A stretch of 36,107 bases of DNA from CAZTDD01 sp964612675 (GTDB lineage: Bacteria > Hinthialibacterota > Hinthialibacteria > Hinthialibacterales > JAKPRU01): NCBI GenBank assembly GCA_964612675.1, contig CAZTDD010000071.1, positions 1 to 36,107 of the forward strand, given 5' to 3'. Each line of letters opens with the position of its first letter. The first letter of the stretch is position 1. Position numbers and translations under genes: made by a program. Below, in pieces: positions 8,183 through 16,059 of the stretch. The notes under the pieces are model-generated. The model was not told the origin of the DNA and ran no database searches. It was given only the letters and a program-made list of their open reading frames with translations.

Positions 8183-8578
8183 TTATCCCAATGCGATTTC
8201 TTTCGTACTTTCCCAAAGACCGTGAATGTTGCAATAGGCGACCGCGTGCAACGTTCCCGGCTGGGTTGTTTTCATGGATGCCGTTGCAACATGATTGGTA
8301 TAAACCGGCCCCTCATTCGGACCGTCTGTCGACTCGCCGTGTGCGTCGAATTCAAAGTGGCCTATGTCGTACGTGAATTTCCCACCCTCTGGATGGAAGT
8401 ATAGAGAAACCCATCGGATGTGGTGCTCCGTCGTGTTCGGATGGGCGACCTCTTTGCCGAGACCGACTTTCACGTCGAAGTACTCGTCCGCCTTTACCTG
8501 GTCCGGACACTCGATGACCGGGACGTGTTTCTCTGTCTTCCAATCCGCTTTCTGTATTCGTTCAGCGATATCTGCCAT
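8183..8578 (-). CDS. Superoxide reductase, neelaredoxin (single-domain) type
   Basis: This cytosolic non-haem iron enzyme reduces superoxide to hydrogen peroxide without making oxygen, a trait common in anaerobes. The 131-residue protein contains the whole Fe(His)4(Cys) site: His18 in EKHVPVI, His46 and His52 in HPNTTEHH, and Cys116 and His119 in CNIHGLW. Glu16 and Lys17, which assist catalysis, are also present. It lacks the N-terminal desulforedoxin domain of two-iron desulfoferrodoxins. I chose the ATG at 8578 because the homology begins at MADIAERIQ. GGAGG lies 11 bases upstream, a slightly long spacing. It is the last gene of the wrbA-SDR-osmC-sor operon. Confidence 0.93.
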   Translation of the reverse strand: MADIAERIQKADWKTEKHVPVIECPDQVKADEYFDVKVGLGKEVAHPNTTEHHIRWVSLYFHPEGGKFTYDIGHFEFDAHGESTDGPNEGPVYTNHVATASMKTTQPGTLHAVAYCNIHGLWESTKEIALG

Positions 8579-8652
8579 GGTGACTCGATCCTCCATATGA
8601 AAGAAGTTGTTTGCCGAAATGAAGTCGGCCTGGTTGAAACACAACTCTATGA

Positions 8653-9078
8653 TCACGATAACTCCGCCTCGAGCTCGATTTCGACTCCGGCCAAAGCCTT
8701 GGAGACCGGACAACCGTCTTTCGCTCCTTGCGCAATCTGTTGAAACTCGTCTTCCTTAATGCCGGGAATGTCAGCCTTCGTTTTCAGTTGGACACGCTTG
8801 ATGGCGAAACCCCCATCCACCTTCTGCAGCACGGGTTGGGCGGTCGTATGAATCAGGTTCGGTGTATACCCGGCCTTTCCGAGTTCCGCCGAGAACGCCA
8901 TCGAAAAACAGCCCGCGTGAGCCGCACCGAGTAACTCCTCCGGAGTCGGTCCCGGCTTGTCGCCGAAACGTGTATCGAAGGTAAAAGGCCCTTCGTAGGA
9001 GCCGCTACCCAGCTTCATCATTCCTTTGCCTTCCTTCAGGCTGCCTTCCCATTTTGCTTCCGCTGCGCTCTTTGCCAT
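8653..9078 (-). CDS. OsmC-family thiol peroxidase
   Basis: OsmC-type proteins reduce organic hydroperoxides with a pair of reactive cysteines and protect the cytosol. This one has 141 residues, the usual length. The peroxidatic cysteine is Cys57 in AHAGCFSMAFS and the partner is Cys123 in DGCPVSKAL. The conserved acidic pair is in TPEELLGAAHA just before Cys57. The ATG at 9078 has GGAG eight bases upstream; the open frame extends further upstream only by running into the SDR gene. It lies 22 bases after the SDR stop and 74 bases before the superoxide reductase start. The neighbours support a peroxide-detoxifying role beside an enzyme that produces peroxide. Confidence 0.93.
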   Translation of the reverse strand: MAKSAAEAKWEGSLKEGKGMMKLGSGSYEGPFTFDTRFGDKPGPTPEELLGAAHAGCFSMAFSAELGKAGYTPNLIHTTAQPVLQKVDGGFAIKRVQLKTKADIPGIKEDEFQQIAQGAKDGCPVSKALAGVEIELEAELS

Positions 9079-9100
9079 GTTGTGTCTCCTTTGATTTCTT

Positions 9101-9937
9101 CTATCGGATCCGAAGTGTTCGCAAATCCTGTTCGATAATCTCGGGGATACGTCGACGTAGCTCGTCGATATTCTCCCGGTCACTTTCGCTGGTGAGAAAT
9201 CTCCCGTGAAGCTCATCCAGGCTTCCCGACGCGATTTCCACGATCATCTCTGCGGCCCATTCCGGCGGGGCGTGATCGCCTTTTTCGAGCCGTTCGGCCA
9301 AATCACCCATCCACTTCCTTCCCGCCTCTGTTGTCTTAAATGACTCGGTCATCTCGGTAGGAACAAGACCCGGCGTGAGTGCGAACACTTTGACAGCTGT
9401 GCCTGTTGCCTTAAGTTCCTCCGCGATGGTTTCGGTTAACCGCATTACTGCGGCTTTGCTGCAACCGTAGGACGATGCGTATTCGAAAGCACCGGTCACT
9501 CCGCCGCCCACGATGTTGACGATTCTTCCTTCACCACGGTCGATCATGCGCGGAAGTACCGCTTTGGAACAGAGAAAGACGCCGTAGATGTTGACCAAAA
9601 TATCCTTTACCCAGTCTTCCGGTTCCGCTTCCCACATCGGCCCGGGTTGTGCGAGACGACCGGCGTTGTTGACAAGGAGATCGACCGAACCGAGGGTAGC
9701 CTCCGTTTTTTCGATCAAATTCTTGACTTGCTCCTCCTCGGTTACATCAGTCGGAACGACAAATGAAGTGCCTCCCGCGGATTCCACTTTCTTGGCGGTC
9801 TCTTGCAGCTCGGATTCCGTTCGCGAGGCCAAGGCGATTTTTGCTCCTGCTTTGGCGCATCCGACCGCAATTGCCCTGCCGATACCTCTTCCCGCACCGG
9901 TTATAATTACCGTCTGACCGGACAATCGTTTTTCCAT
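9101..9937 (-). CDS. Short-chain dehydrogenase/reductase lacking the usual catalytic serine
   Basis: This is a 278-residue classical-length SDR with a Rossmann fold. The cofactor motif TGAGRGIG is at 13-20; Arg39 in ASRTE suggests NADP(H). NNAG is at 90-93 and the catalytic pair YxxxK is Tyr157 and Lys161. The strand that normally carries the catalytic serine reads NIVGGGVTG (141-149), with Val143 or Gly144 where Ser is expected. The ATG at 9937 has AGGAG seven bases upstream. The gene sits between wrbA and osmC, so an aldehyde, ketone or quinone substrate arising in oxidative stress is a reasonable guess. The real substrate is not readable from sequence. Confidence 0.9.
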   Translation of the reverse strand: MEKRLSGQTVIITGAGRGIGRAIAVGCAKAGAKIALASRTESELQETAKKVESAGGTSFVVPTDVTEEEQVKNLIEKTEATLGSVDLLVNNAGRLAQPGPMWEAEPEDWVKDILVNIYGVFLCSKAVLPRMIDRGEGRIVNIVGGGVTGAFEYASSYGCSKAAVMRLTETIAEELKATGTAVKVFALTPGLVPTEMTESFKTTEAGRKWMGDLAERLEKGDHAPPEWAAEMIVEIASGSLDELHGRFLTSESDRENIDELRRRIPEIIEQDLRTLRIR

Positions 9938-9973
9938 CCTTGTTCTCCTGACGTCTTTTTGCTTTCCGCTGCT

Positions 9974-10597
9974 TCACGGTGTGCTCAGCAGCTTTTGAGC
10001 AATGCGGGCCACGTGTTGGCCCTGAAACCGAGCGATTGCCAGCTCGTTCTCCGTAGGTCTTCGTGAGCCGTCCAATCCGGCCATGCTGGTGGCTCCGTAT
10101 GGGGTTCCGCCTGTAATCTCGTCCATGTTCAAGAGCTTCTGTTCGCTGTAAGGAACGCCCACGACGATCATGCCGAGGTGCAAAAGTGTAGTGTGAAAAC
10201 TTGTTAGGGTTGTCTCCTGGCCTCCATGCTGGGACCCGGTACAGGCAAAAACACTACCGACTTTGTCGACCAGTTTCCCCTTCATCCACAGCGGACCGAC
10301 CTGGTCCAGAAAATTCCGCATTTGGGCGCACATGTTCCCGAATCGCGTCGGTGTGCCGAAAAGAATCGCGTCCGCCTCCGCCAGTTGTTCCGGTTTGGCA
10401 AATGGAATATGTGAAAACTTACTGCGTGCCTCTTTTGCCCCGCTCTTTTCGAGGATTTCATCCGGGACTAACTCGGCAACTTGATATATATCAACGCTTG
10501 TATCCTCGACGTCCTTGGCCCCGGACCCCACCGCCTCCGCCAGCTCATACACATGGCCGTGCATACTATAGAATATGATCTGAACGCGCGTTACCAT
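9974..10597 (-). CDS. wrbA: NAD(P)H:quinone oxidoreductase, type IV (WrbA)
   Basis: WrbA is a flavodoxin-fold FMN protein that reduces quinones by two electrons, avoiding semiquinone radicals and superoxide. The protein has 207 residues, the usual length. The FMN phosphate loop is SMHGHVYELA (11-20). The second flavin loop is PTRFGNMCAQMRNFLDQ, and the CTGSQHGGQETTL segment is characteristic of the family. The start ATG at 10597 has AGAGGAA nine bases upstream. It is the first gene of the minus-strand redox operon, followed by the SDR gene after 36 bases. The operon reads as one defence module against superoxide, peroxide and quinone cycling. Confidence 0.95.
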   Translation of the reverse strand: MVTRVQIIFYSMHGHVYELAEAVGSGAKDVEDTSVDIYQVAELVPDEILEKSGAKEARSKFSHIPFAKPEQLAEADAILFGTPTRFGNMCAQMRNFLDQVGPLWMKGKLVDKVGSVFACTGSQHGGQETTLTSFHTTLLHLGMIVVGVPYSEQKLLNMDEITGGTPYGATSMAGLDGSRRPTENELAIARFQGQHVARIAQKLLSTP

Positions 10598-11067
10598 TGA
10601 AGCAAATTCCTCTCTTTATCCACTGGTAAATCGATTGGAGCCGGGCTCGTATTTCTTTGGGAAATCTACTCACAATACGATAACCCGCTTATCAATAAAC
10701 AGCTTATCCACAATTTTCCGACTCCATAGCTTTCCGCCTGTTCTAAGAGTATCGGTTAATTCTCTTCAGCTCTTTCTTTTTACTGTTCAAAACGCAGTTG
10801 TCCTGTTACAGTATCGATTTCAGATTCAATTACGTATCGGTGAACGGTGTTTTTCGAAGAAAAATCAGTGATTCCCCCAGCCGATAATGGGAGATCCCAC
10901 CAGAATCATTTACGAATCGAATGTCACATATGGCTACAATTTGACACAGTGGCAACCATGGCTGGAAGAATGCAACTGTTTTTAACAGAATAAAGGGTAG
11001 GAGCACTGACTCGTGCCTCGGGTCAGTATCATGGAATAGATCGATCGTGAAGCACGGATAGCACACA
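10598..11067. other. Divergent intergenic region between wrbA and the methyltransferase gene
   Basis: This AT-rich stretch must hold the promoters of the wrbA operon (minus) and of the methyltransferase-aceEF block (plus). I see a TTGACA at 10941-10946 on the plus strand, but only a weak -10 (AAGAAT) at a long spacing. Two DnaA-box-like 9-mers are present: TTATCCACT at 10616-10624 and the perfect TTATCCACA at 10704-10712. No credible gene, RNA or terminator was found. Confidence 0.5.
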
Positions 11068-11886
11068 ATGGACTATTACACACAGAACCCTCAAGCCTAC
11101 AAGAAGTTTCTTGAATACAGCGCCGAAAAGAAAGAGGAGACAGAGTACCTTGAAAAGGCCATCCCTTCACATCTGAAGTCGCGCTTGGATAAGCTTGAGA
11201 GCGAAGGCTGGAGTGTTTTAGACATCGGCTGCGGAGAAGGAAGTCTGACTATCTGGCTGATACAGTTTCTTCGCTCGAGAGGCTCCGTGCGCTGTACTGC
11301 CCTCGATCCAGCCGCCAATCAATTGCAGGAACTGGCGGAAGCGGCTGCAAGAATCGGTTTCCAGGATATCACGTGTTTGCCGCTGAAGTGGGAAGAGTAT
11401 CGAATAGAAGAGCAGCATGATTTCGTCATTTGTTCTCATGCTTTCTACTATGTACAAGACTGGGGAACAGGTATTCAGAAAATTCTCGATGCACTTGCTG
11501 AGGGTGGTAAGGCGATGATTTCGATGCAAGCCCCCGATAACCTAAGTTACCTCATGGGTGAGAAATTCAGGGATCGGTTGAATCCGGAGGGAAGATATCT
11601 GCTTACCAGCGTACATGACCTTTCCGGATTCCTTTCCAATCGCGACATTCCACACACCGTTGATAGAGGTTTCTATCCGCTGGATCTCCGCGAAGCCAAA
11701 AAACTCTCTCCCTCCGGGATCAAGTTACTCGAGTTTTATCTGGCGGAGCTCTGGGACCATGTGCCGGCGGCCATGCGAGAAGAGGTTGTTTCGTATATTC
11801 GATCTCTACCGGATGTTCTTGAAAATGAGGTCGGTCATGTTTGGTTTACCAGACATGAACAGACGGTAAATGACGCAACAAATTAG
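11068..11886 (+). CDS. Class I SAM-dependent methyltransferase, substrate unknown
   Basis: The 272-residue protein has a Rossmann-type SAM-binding core. Motif I is VLDIGCGEGSL (about 50-60), the acidic end of strand 2 is in ALDPAANQ, and the post-motif region FVICSHAFYYVQDW carries the typical strand 4. The C-terminal third is not assignable, so the acceptor (small molecule, lipid or protein) cannot be named. There is no signal peptide. The ATG at 11068 has only a weak ribosome binding site. The stop is 31 bases before aceE on the same strand, so co-transcription with the pyruvate dehydrogenase genes is plausible but not proven. Confidence 0.85.
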   Translation: MDYYTQNPQAYKKFLEYSAEKKEETEYLEKAIPSHLKSRLDKLESEGWSVLDIGCGEGSLTIWLIQFLRSRGSVRCTALDPAANQLQELAEAAARIGFQDITCLPLKWEEYRIEEQHDFVICSHAFYYVQDWGTGIQKILDALAEGGKAMISMQAPDNLSYLMGEKFRDRLNPEGRYLLTSVHDLSGFLSNRDIPHTVDRGFYPLDLREAKKLSPSGIKLLEFYLAELWDHVPAAMREEVVSYIRSLPDVLENEVGHVWFTRHEQTVNDATN

Positions 11887-11917
11887 ACCAACAAAGGAAC
11901 AGGCTTAGAACAGAAAT

Positions 11918-14596
11918 ATGAACGACGAACGTAACAGGATGAGCCCGGATGAGGAGTCTGTCGAGTCAAGGGAATGGCGCGAGTCTCTGGAATATGTGAT
12001 CAAGCACGGTGGTCCCGAACGTGTCCGCCGCTTGCTCAGAGAAATGCAGGGTCATGCGCAGAAGTTTGGCGTGATTCTCCCTTTCACTGCCAATACCCCT
12101 TATATCAACACGATCCCGGTGAACCAACAGTCTCCGATTCCCGGCAGCCGGGAAATCGAACATCGAATCAAGAGCATTGTTCGATGGAATGCGATGGCGA
12201 TGGTTGTCCGTGCGAATCGGGAAGAGGCGGGAATCGGCGGGCATATTTCAACCTATGCATCGGCAGCCACTCTCTATGAGATCGGGTTCAATCATTTCTT
12301 CCGGGGACCGGAAGCCGAGAATGGGGGCGATCTGGTCTACTTCCAGGGCCATGCCTCGCCCGGAATATATGCCCGCGCATTCTTCGAGGGGCGCATCACG
12401 GAAGAACAGCTGAAGAAATTCCGTCGTGAGGCAAGAGGCAAAGAAGGCCTTTCCTCCTATCCCCACCCATGGTTGATGCCCCGGTTTTGGCAATTCCCCA
12501 CTGTCTCGATGGGACTTGCACCCATCATGTCGATCTACCAGGCCCGCTTTGCTCACTACCTGGAAGACAGAGGATTGAAACCCAAGACCGACGCCAAAAT
12601 ATGGGCCTTCCTCGGTGACGGTGAGATGGACGAACCGGAATCCATGGGCGCCATTACTCTGGCCCCTCGGGAGAATCTCGACAATTTGGTCTATGTCATT
12701 AACTGCAATTTGCAGAGACTGGACGGTCCTGTTCGAGGAAACGGCAAAATCATTCAAGAACTGGAAGCCGCCTTCCGTGGAGCCGGCTGGAATGTCATCA
12801 AGGTGGTGTGGGGCAGCGATTGGGATCCGCTTTTGGCGAAGGACGATGAGGGCCTTTTGGTGAAGCGAATGGAAGAAACCGTTGATGGTGAATCGCAGAA
12901 ATATTCCGTAGAGGGTGGGGAGTACATTCGAAAGCACTTTTTCGGTAAAGATGAGCGTCTGCTCAAAATGGTGGAACACCTTTCCGATGAGCAGCTGCAG
13001 AAGCTGTCACGAGGCGGTCACGATCCATGGAAGGTATACAACGCCTTTAAAGCGGCAGTAAGCCACCAGGGTTCACCCACCGTCATTCTTGCCCAGACCG
13101 TCAAGGGATACGGACTCGGAGAGAGCGGCGAAGGAAAGAACATTACACATCAGCAGAAGAAACTGAATGAAGAGGAATTGCGAACCTTCCGGAGTCGTTT
13201 TGGAATTCCTGTTTCCGACGAGGAGATCGATACGTTACCGTTCTATAAACCGCCCGACGACAGTGAAGAAATGAAATATCTGCACGACCGGCGGAAAAAG
13301 TTAGGCGGTTATTTGCCGAGTCGGTCGGTACAAAGCAAACCCATCGATTCCCCCTCTGAAGACTTGTTCAAAGAATTCTATAAAGGAACCGAAGGACGCG
13401 AGGTTTCCACAACGATGGCCTTTGTGCGGATTCTTTCGAAAATGCTTCGGGAGGCGGAAATCGGGAAACTGATCGTTCCAATCATTCCGGATGAAGCACG
13501 CACCTTTGGTATGGAAGCGTTGTTCCGGCAGTGTGGCATTTATTCCCATGTAGGCCAAAAATACGAGCCCGTCGATAAGGCCAGCCTGCTGTATTACAAG
13601 GAAGCGAAGGACGGCCAGATATTGGAAGAGGGTATCACAGAGGCCGGCTCTCTCTCATCCTTTATCGCTGCAGGTACGGCTTACTCGACATATGGTATTA
13701 ACACGATTCCGTTTTTCGTTTTTTATTCGATGTTTGGTTTTCAGCGGGTCGGAGATCTGATTTGGGCGGCTGCTGATATGCAGTGCCGTGGTTTCCTCGT
13801 CGGAGGCACCTCCGGCAGGACCACGCTCTCCGGCGAGGGCCTCCAGCATCAAGACGGGCACAGCCACCTGTACGCGTATTCCGTTCCGAACCTGATGTCC
13901 TACGATCCCGCGTATGCTTACGAGATTGCAGTCATTATTCAGGATGGAATTCGGCGTATGTATAAAGATTGCGAAGAGATATTTTATTACATGACGATTC
14001 AAAATGAGAATTACGCGATGCCGCCGATGCCGGAAGGCGTCAAGGAGGGAATCCTCAGGGGGCTATACCGATTTAGGCCAAGTCAGCTGAAGAAGGCGAA
14101 AACCAAGGTGAACCTCTTCGGAAGCGGTTCGATCCTCAAAGAAGCCGTGAAAGCGCAGGAGATCCTTGAAGATAAATACGAAGTTGCGGCGGATGTCTGG
14201 AGCGTCACCAGCTACAAGGAATTGAGGCGGGACGCTCTCGAGGTCGAACGCTGGAACATGCTTCATCCAAACGAAGAACCGAAACAGCCTTATGTGACCG
14301 AGTGTTTATCCGGTACCGATGGCGTATTTGTTGCCGCTTCCGACTATGTGAAGGCATTACCGGATTCCATCTGCAGATGGGTCCCCGGTCGACTGGTATC
14401 GCTTGGTACCGACGGTTTCGGTCGTAGCGATTCACGTGAAGCGTTGCGGGATTTCTTCGAGGTGGATTCGCGATACATCGCGGTGGCCGCCTTAAGCGGT
14501 CTTGCACGGCAGGACAAGATTAAGACGGAGACCGTTCAACAAGCCATAAAGGATCTGGAAGTCAACACCGAAAAGGTGAGCGCCATGGACAGTTGA
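11918..14596 (+). CDS. aceE: Pyruvate dehydrogenase E1 component, homodimeric type
   Basis: E1 decarboxylates pyruvate with thiamine diphosphate and reductively acetylates the lipoyl group of E2. The 892 residues compare with 887 in E. coli, and the similarity runs end to end. The thiamine diphosphate/magnesium motif starts at GDGEMDEPES (233-242) and ends at INCNLQRLDG (261-270). Active-site histidines are visible as His109 (GGH) and His145 (QGH). The pyrimidine domain contains GGTSGRTTL and GLQHQDGHSH. The C-terminal domain has LGTDGFGRSDSRE. The ATG at 11918 has an AAAGGA about 19 bases upstream, which is too far; a second ATG at 11939 is possible. It is the first subunit gene of aceE-aceF-lpdA. 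Confidence 0.97.
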   Translation: MNDERNRMSPDEESVESREWRESLEYVIKHGGPERVRRLLREMQGHAQKFGVILPFTANTPYINTIPVNQQSPIPGSREIEHRIKSIVRWNAMAMVVRANREEAGIGGHISTYASAATLYEIGFNHFFRGPEAENGGDLVYFQGHASPGIYARAFFEGRITEEQLKKFRREARGKEGLSSYPHPWLMPRFWQFPTVSMGLAPIMSIYQARFAHYLEDRGLKPKTDAKIWAFLGDGEMDEPESMGAITLAPRENLDNLVYVINCNLQRLDGPVRGNGKIIQELEAAFRGAGWNVIKVVWGSDWDPLLAKDDEGLLVKRMEETVDGESQKYSVEGGEYIRKHFFGKDERLLKMVEHLSDEQLQKLSRGGHDPWKVYNAFKAAVSHQGSPTVILAQTVKGYGLGESGEGKNITHQQKKLNEEELRTFRSRFGIPVSDEEIDTLPFYKPPDDSEEMKYLHDRRKKLGGYLPSRSVQSKPIDSPSEDLFKEFYKGTEGREVSTTMAFVRILSKMLREAEIGKLIVPIIPDEARTFGMEALFRQCGIYSHVGQKYEPVDKASLLYYKEAKDGQILEEGITEAGSLSSFIAAGTAYSTYGINTIPFFVFYSMFGFQRVGDLIWAAADMQCRGFLVGGTSGRTTLSGEGLQHQDGHSHLYAYSVPNLMSYDPAYAYEIAVIIQDGIRRMYKDCEEIFYYMTIQNENYAMPPMPEGVKEGILRGLYRFRPSQLKKAKTKVNLFGSGSILKEAVKAQEILEDKYEVAADVWSVTSYKELRRDALEVERWNMLHPNEEPKQPYVTECLSGTDGVFVAASDYVKALPDSICRWVPGRLVSLGTDGFGRSDSREALRDFFEVDSRYIAVAALSGLARQDKIKTETVQQAIKDLEVNTEKVSAMDS

Positions 14597-14661
14597 AGAA
14601 TGGCCCCGCGAGGTCCTTGTTATTGAAAACGATCTTCACACATAAAGCGAGCGAGTAAATT

Positions 14662-16059
14662 ATGGCTAAAGAATTCAAACTACCCGAACTCGGCGAGAAT
14701 ATCGAATCCGCCGACATTGTTAAAGTACTTGTCTCTCCGGGAGACAGCGTCGAGCAAGATCAGGCGGTCCTCGAGATCGAAACCGACAAGGCTGCGCTGG
14801 AAGTACCCTCCACTGTCGAAGGAACCGTCGACCAGGTTCAGGTCAGCGATGGCGACAAGGTCCACGTTGGCCAGGTGGTATTTACGTTGAAGGAAGACTC
14901 CTCTGCGGAAGAACAGGAAGCGGAATCCGAAGAAGAACCCGAAGAAGAACGGGAAAAAGAGGAAGCTCCGAAAAAGGAGCCTTCGGAAGAAGAAGAGACC
15001 GAGCGGAAGAAAGAGGCTGCAGAAGAGAAAGAAGAGGCCAAAGAGGAACAACAAGAAACAGAGAAGAAAGAGGGCGAAGAAGAAACACAGGCCGAAGAGG
15101 AAGAGAGAAAAGAGACCCGCGAGGCACCTTCTCCAAAGCAGCAAGAGCCGGAACGGGACCATGTGCCTGCACCCGCCGCTCCTTCCGTACGACGCCTGGC
15201 ACGAGAATTCGGTCTCGATATCAACAAGATCCCGGGTTCCGGCCCCGGCGGCAGAATCTCCGCCGAAGACGTAAAAAAATATTCCCGTGAGCTCCGGCAA
15301 CAACCTGAAACCGGCCCTTCGGTTGAAGCGGTTTCTTTACCCGATTTCTCCCAGTGGGGAGAAATCGAAAGAGAACCGATGAGCAAAATCCGCCGAATTA
15401 CGGCCCGGAGGATGAGCCAGTCCTGGCGGAGCGTTCCTCACGTCGTGCATTACGATACAGCGGACGTAACGGAGCTGGAACGGCATCGCGAGGAATATGG
15501 CAAGAAGGTCGAAGCCGCAGGCGGAAAACTCACCGTTACAGCCATACTTCTAAAAGTCACGGCGTCCGCACTTCAGGTTTTTCCACAGTTCAAAGCAAGC
15601 GTCGATATGTCGAAAGAAGAGATTATTTACAAGAAATACTGCCATATCGGCCTTGCCGTCGACACGGATCGCGGTTTGCTTGTCCCGGTAATTCGTGATG
15701 TTGACAAGAAAAACATCACGCAGATTTCGGTCGAACTCAGTCAGATTGCAGAAAAAACGCGCAGCGGAAAAATTTCACTCGAAGAGATGCAAGGCGGTTG
15801 TTTCACCATCACGAACCTCGGAGGCATTGGCGGTACGAGTTTTGCACCAATTGTCTACGCCCCGGAAGTCGCCATACTGGGAGTTTCCCGCTCGCGGGTT
15901 GAACCGGTATTCCGTGACGGGCAATTCTATCCGCGTACCGTTATGCCGCTCTCTCTTTCATACGATCATCGAGCCATCGATGGGGCCAACGCGGCACGGT
16001 TTGTCCGATGGATTGCCGAGGCCCTGGAAAATCCGTTTAAAATCCTACTGGAGGGATGA
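14662..16059 (+). CDS. aceF: Pyruvate dehydrogenase E2, dihydrolipoamide acetyltransferase
   Basis: E2 forms the core of the complex and transfers acetyl from lipoamide to coenzyme A. The 465-residue protein has one lipoyl domain (1-80) with the lipoylated Lys43 in ETDKAALE. A peripheral subunit-binding domain lies at about 174-208 (SVRRLAREFGLD, GSGPGGRIS). The acetyltransferase domain spans about 235-465, with catalytic His436 and Asp440 in DHRAIDG. The linker at 81-165 is very unusual: residues 81-150 contain about 36 Glu and 13 Lys/Arg, instead of the normal Ala/Pro-rich flexible sequence. The gene follows aceE by 65 bases and overlaps lpdA by four bases (ATGA). Confidence 0.97.
   Translation: MAKEFKLPELGENIESADIVKVLVSPGDSVEQDQAVLEIETDKAALEVPSTVEGTVDQVQVSDGDKVHVGQVVFTLKEDSSAEEQEAESEEEPEEEREKEEAPKKEPSEEEETERKKEAAEEKEEAKEEQQETEKKEGEEETQAEEEERKETREAPSPKQQEPERDHVPAPAAPSVRRLAREFGLDINKIPGSGPGGRISAEDVKKYSRELRQQPETGPSVEAVSLPDFSQWGEIEREPMSKIRRITARRMSQSWRSVPHVVHYDTADVTELERHREEYGKKVEAAGGKLTVTAILLKVTASALQVFPQFKASVDMSKEEIIYKKYCHIGLAVDTDRGLLVPVIRDVDKKNITQISVELSQIAEKTRSGKISLEEMQGGCFTITNLGGIGGTSFAPIVYAPEVAILGVSRSRVEPVFRDGQFYPRTVMPLSLSYDHRAIDGANAARFVRWIAEALENPFKILLEG

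Noticed and set aside
10616..10712. Possible replication origin
   Set aside because: Only two DnaA-like boxes and no dnaA, dnaN, gidA or rpmH neighbours.
14680..15386. Long open frames antisense to aceF (up to 207 residues)
   Set aside because: They arise because the complement of the Glu/Lys-rich linker has no stop codons; they encode Phe/Leu or Ser runs with no family resemblance.
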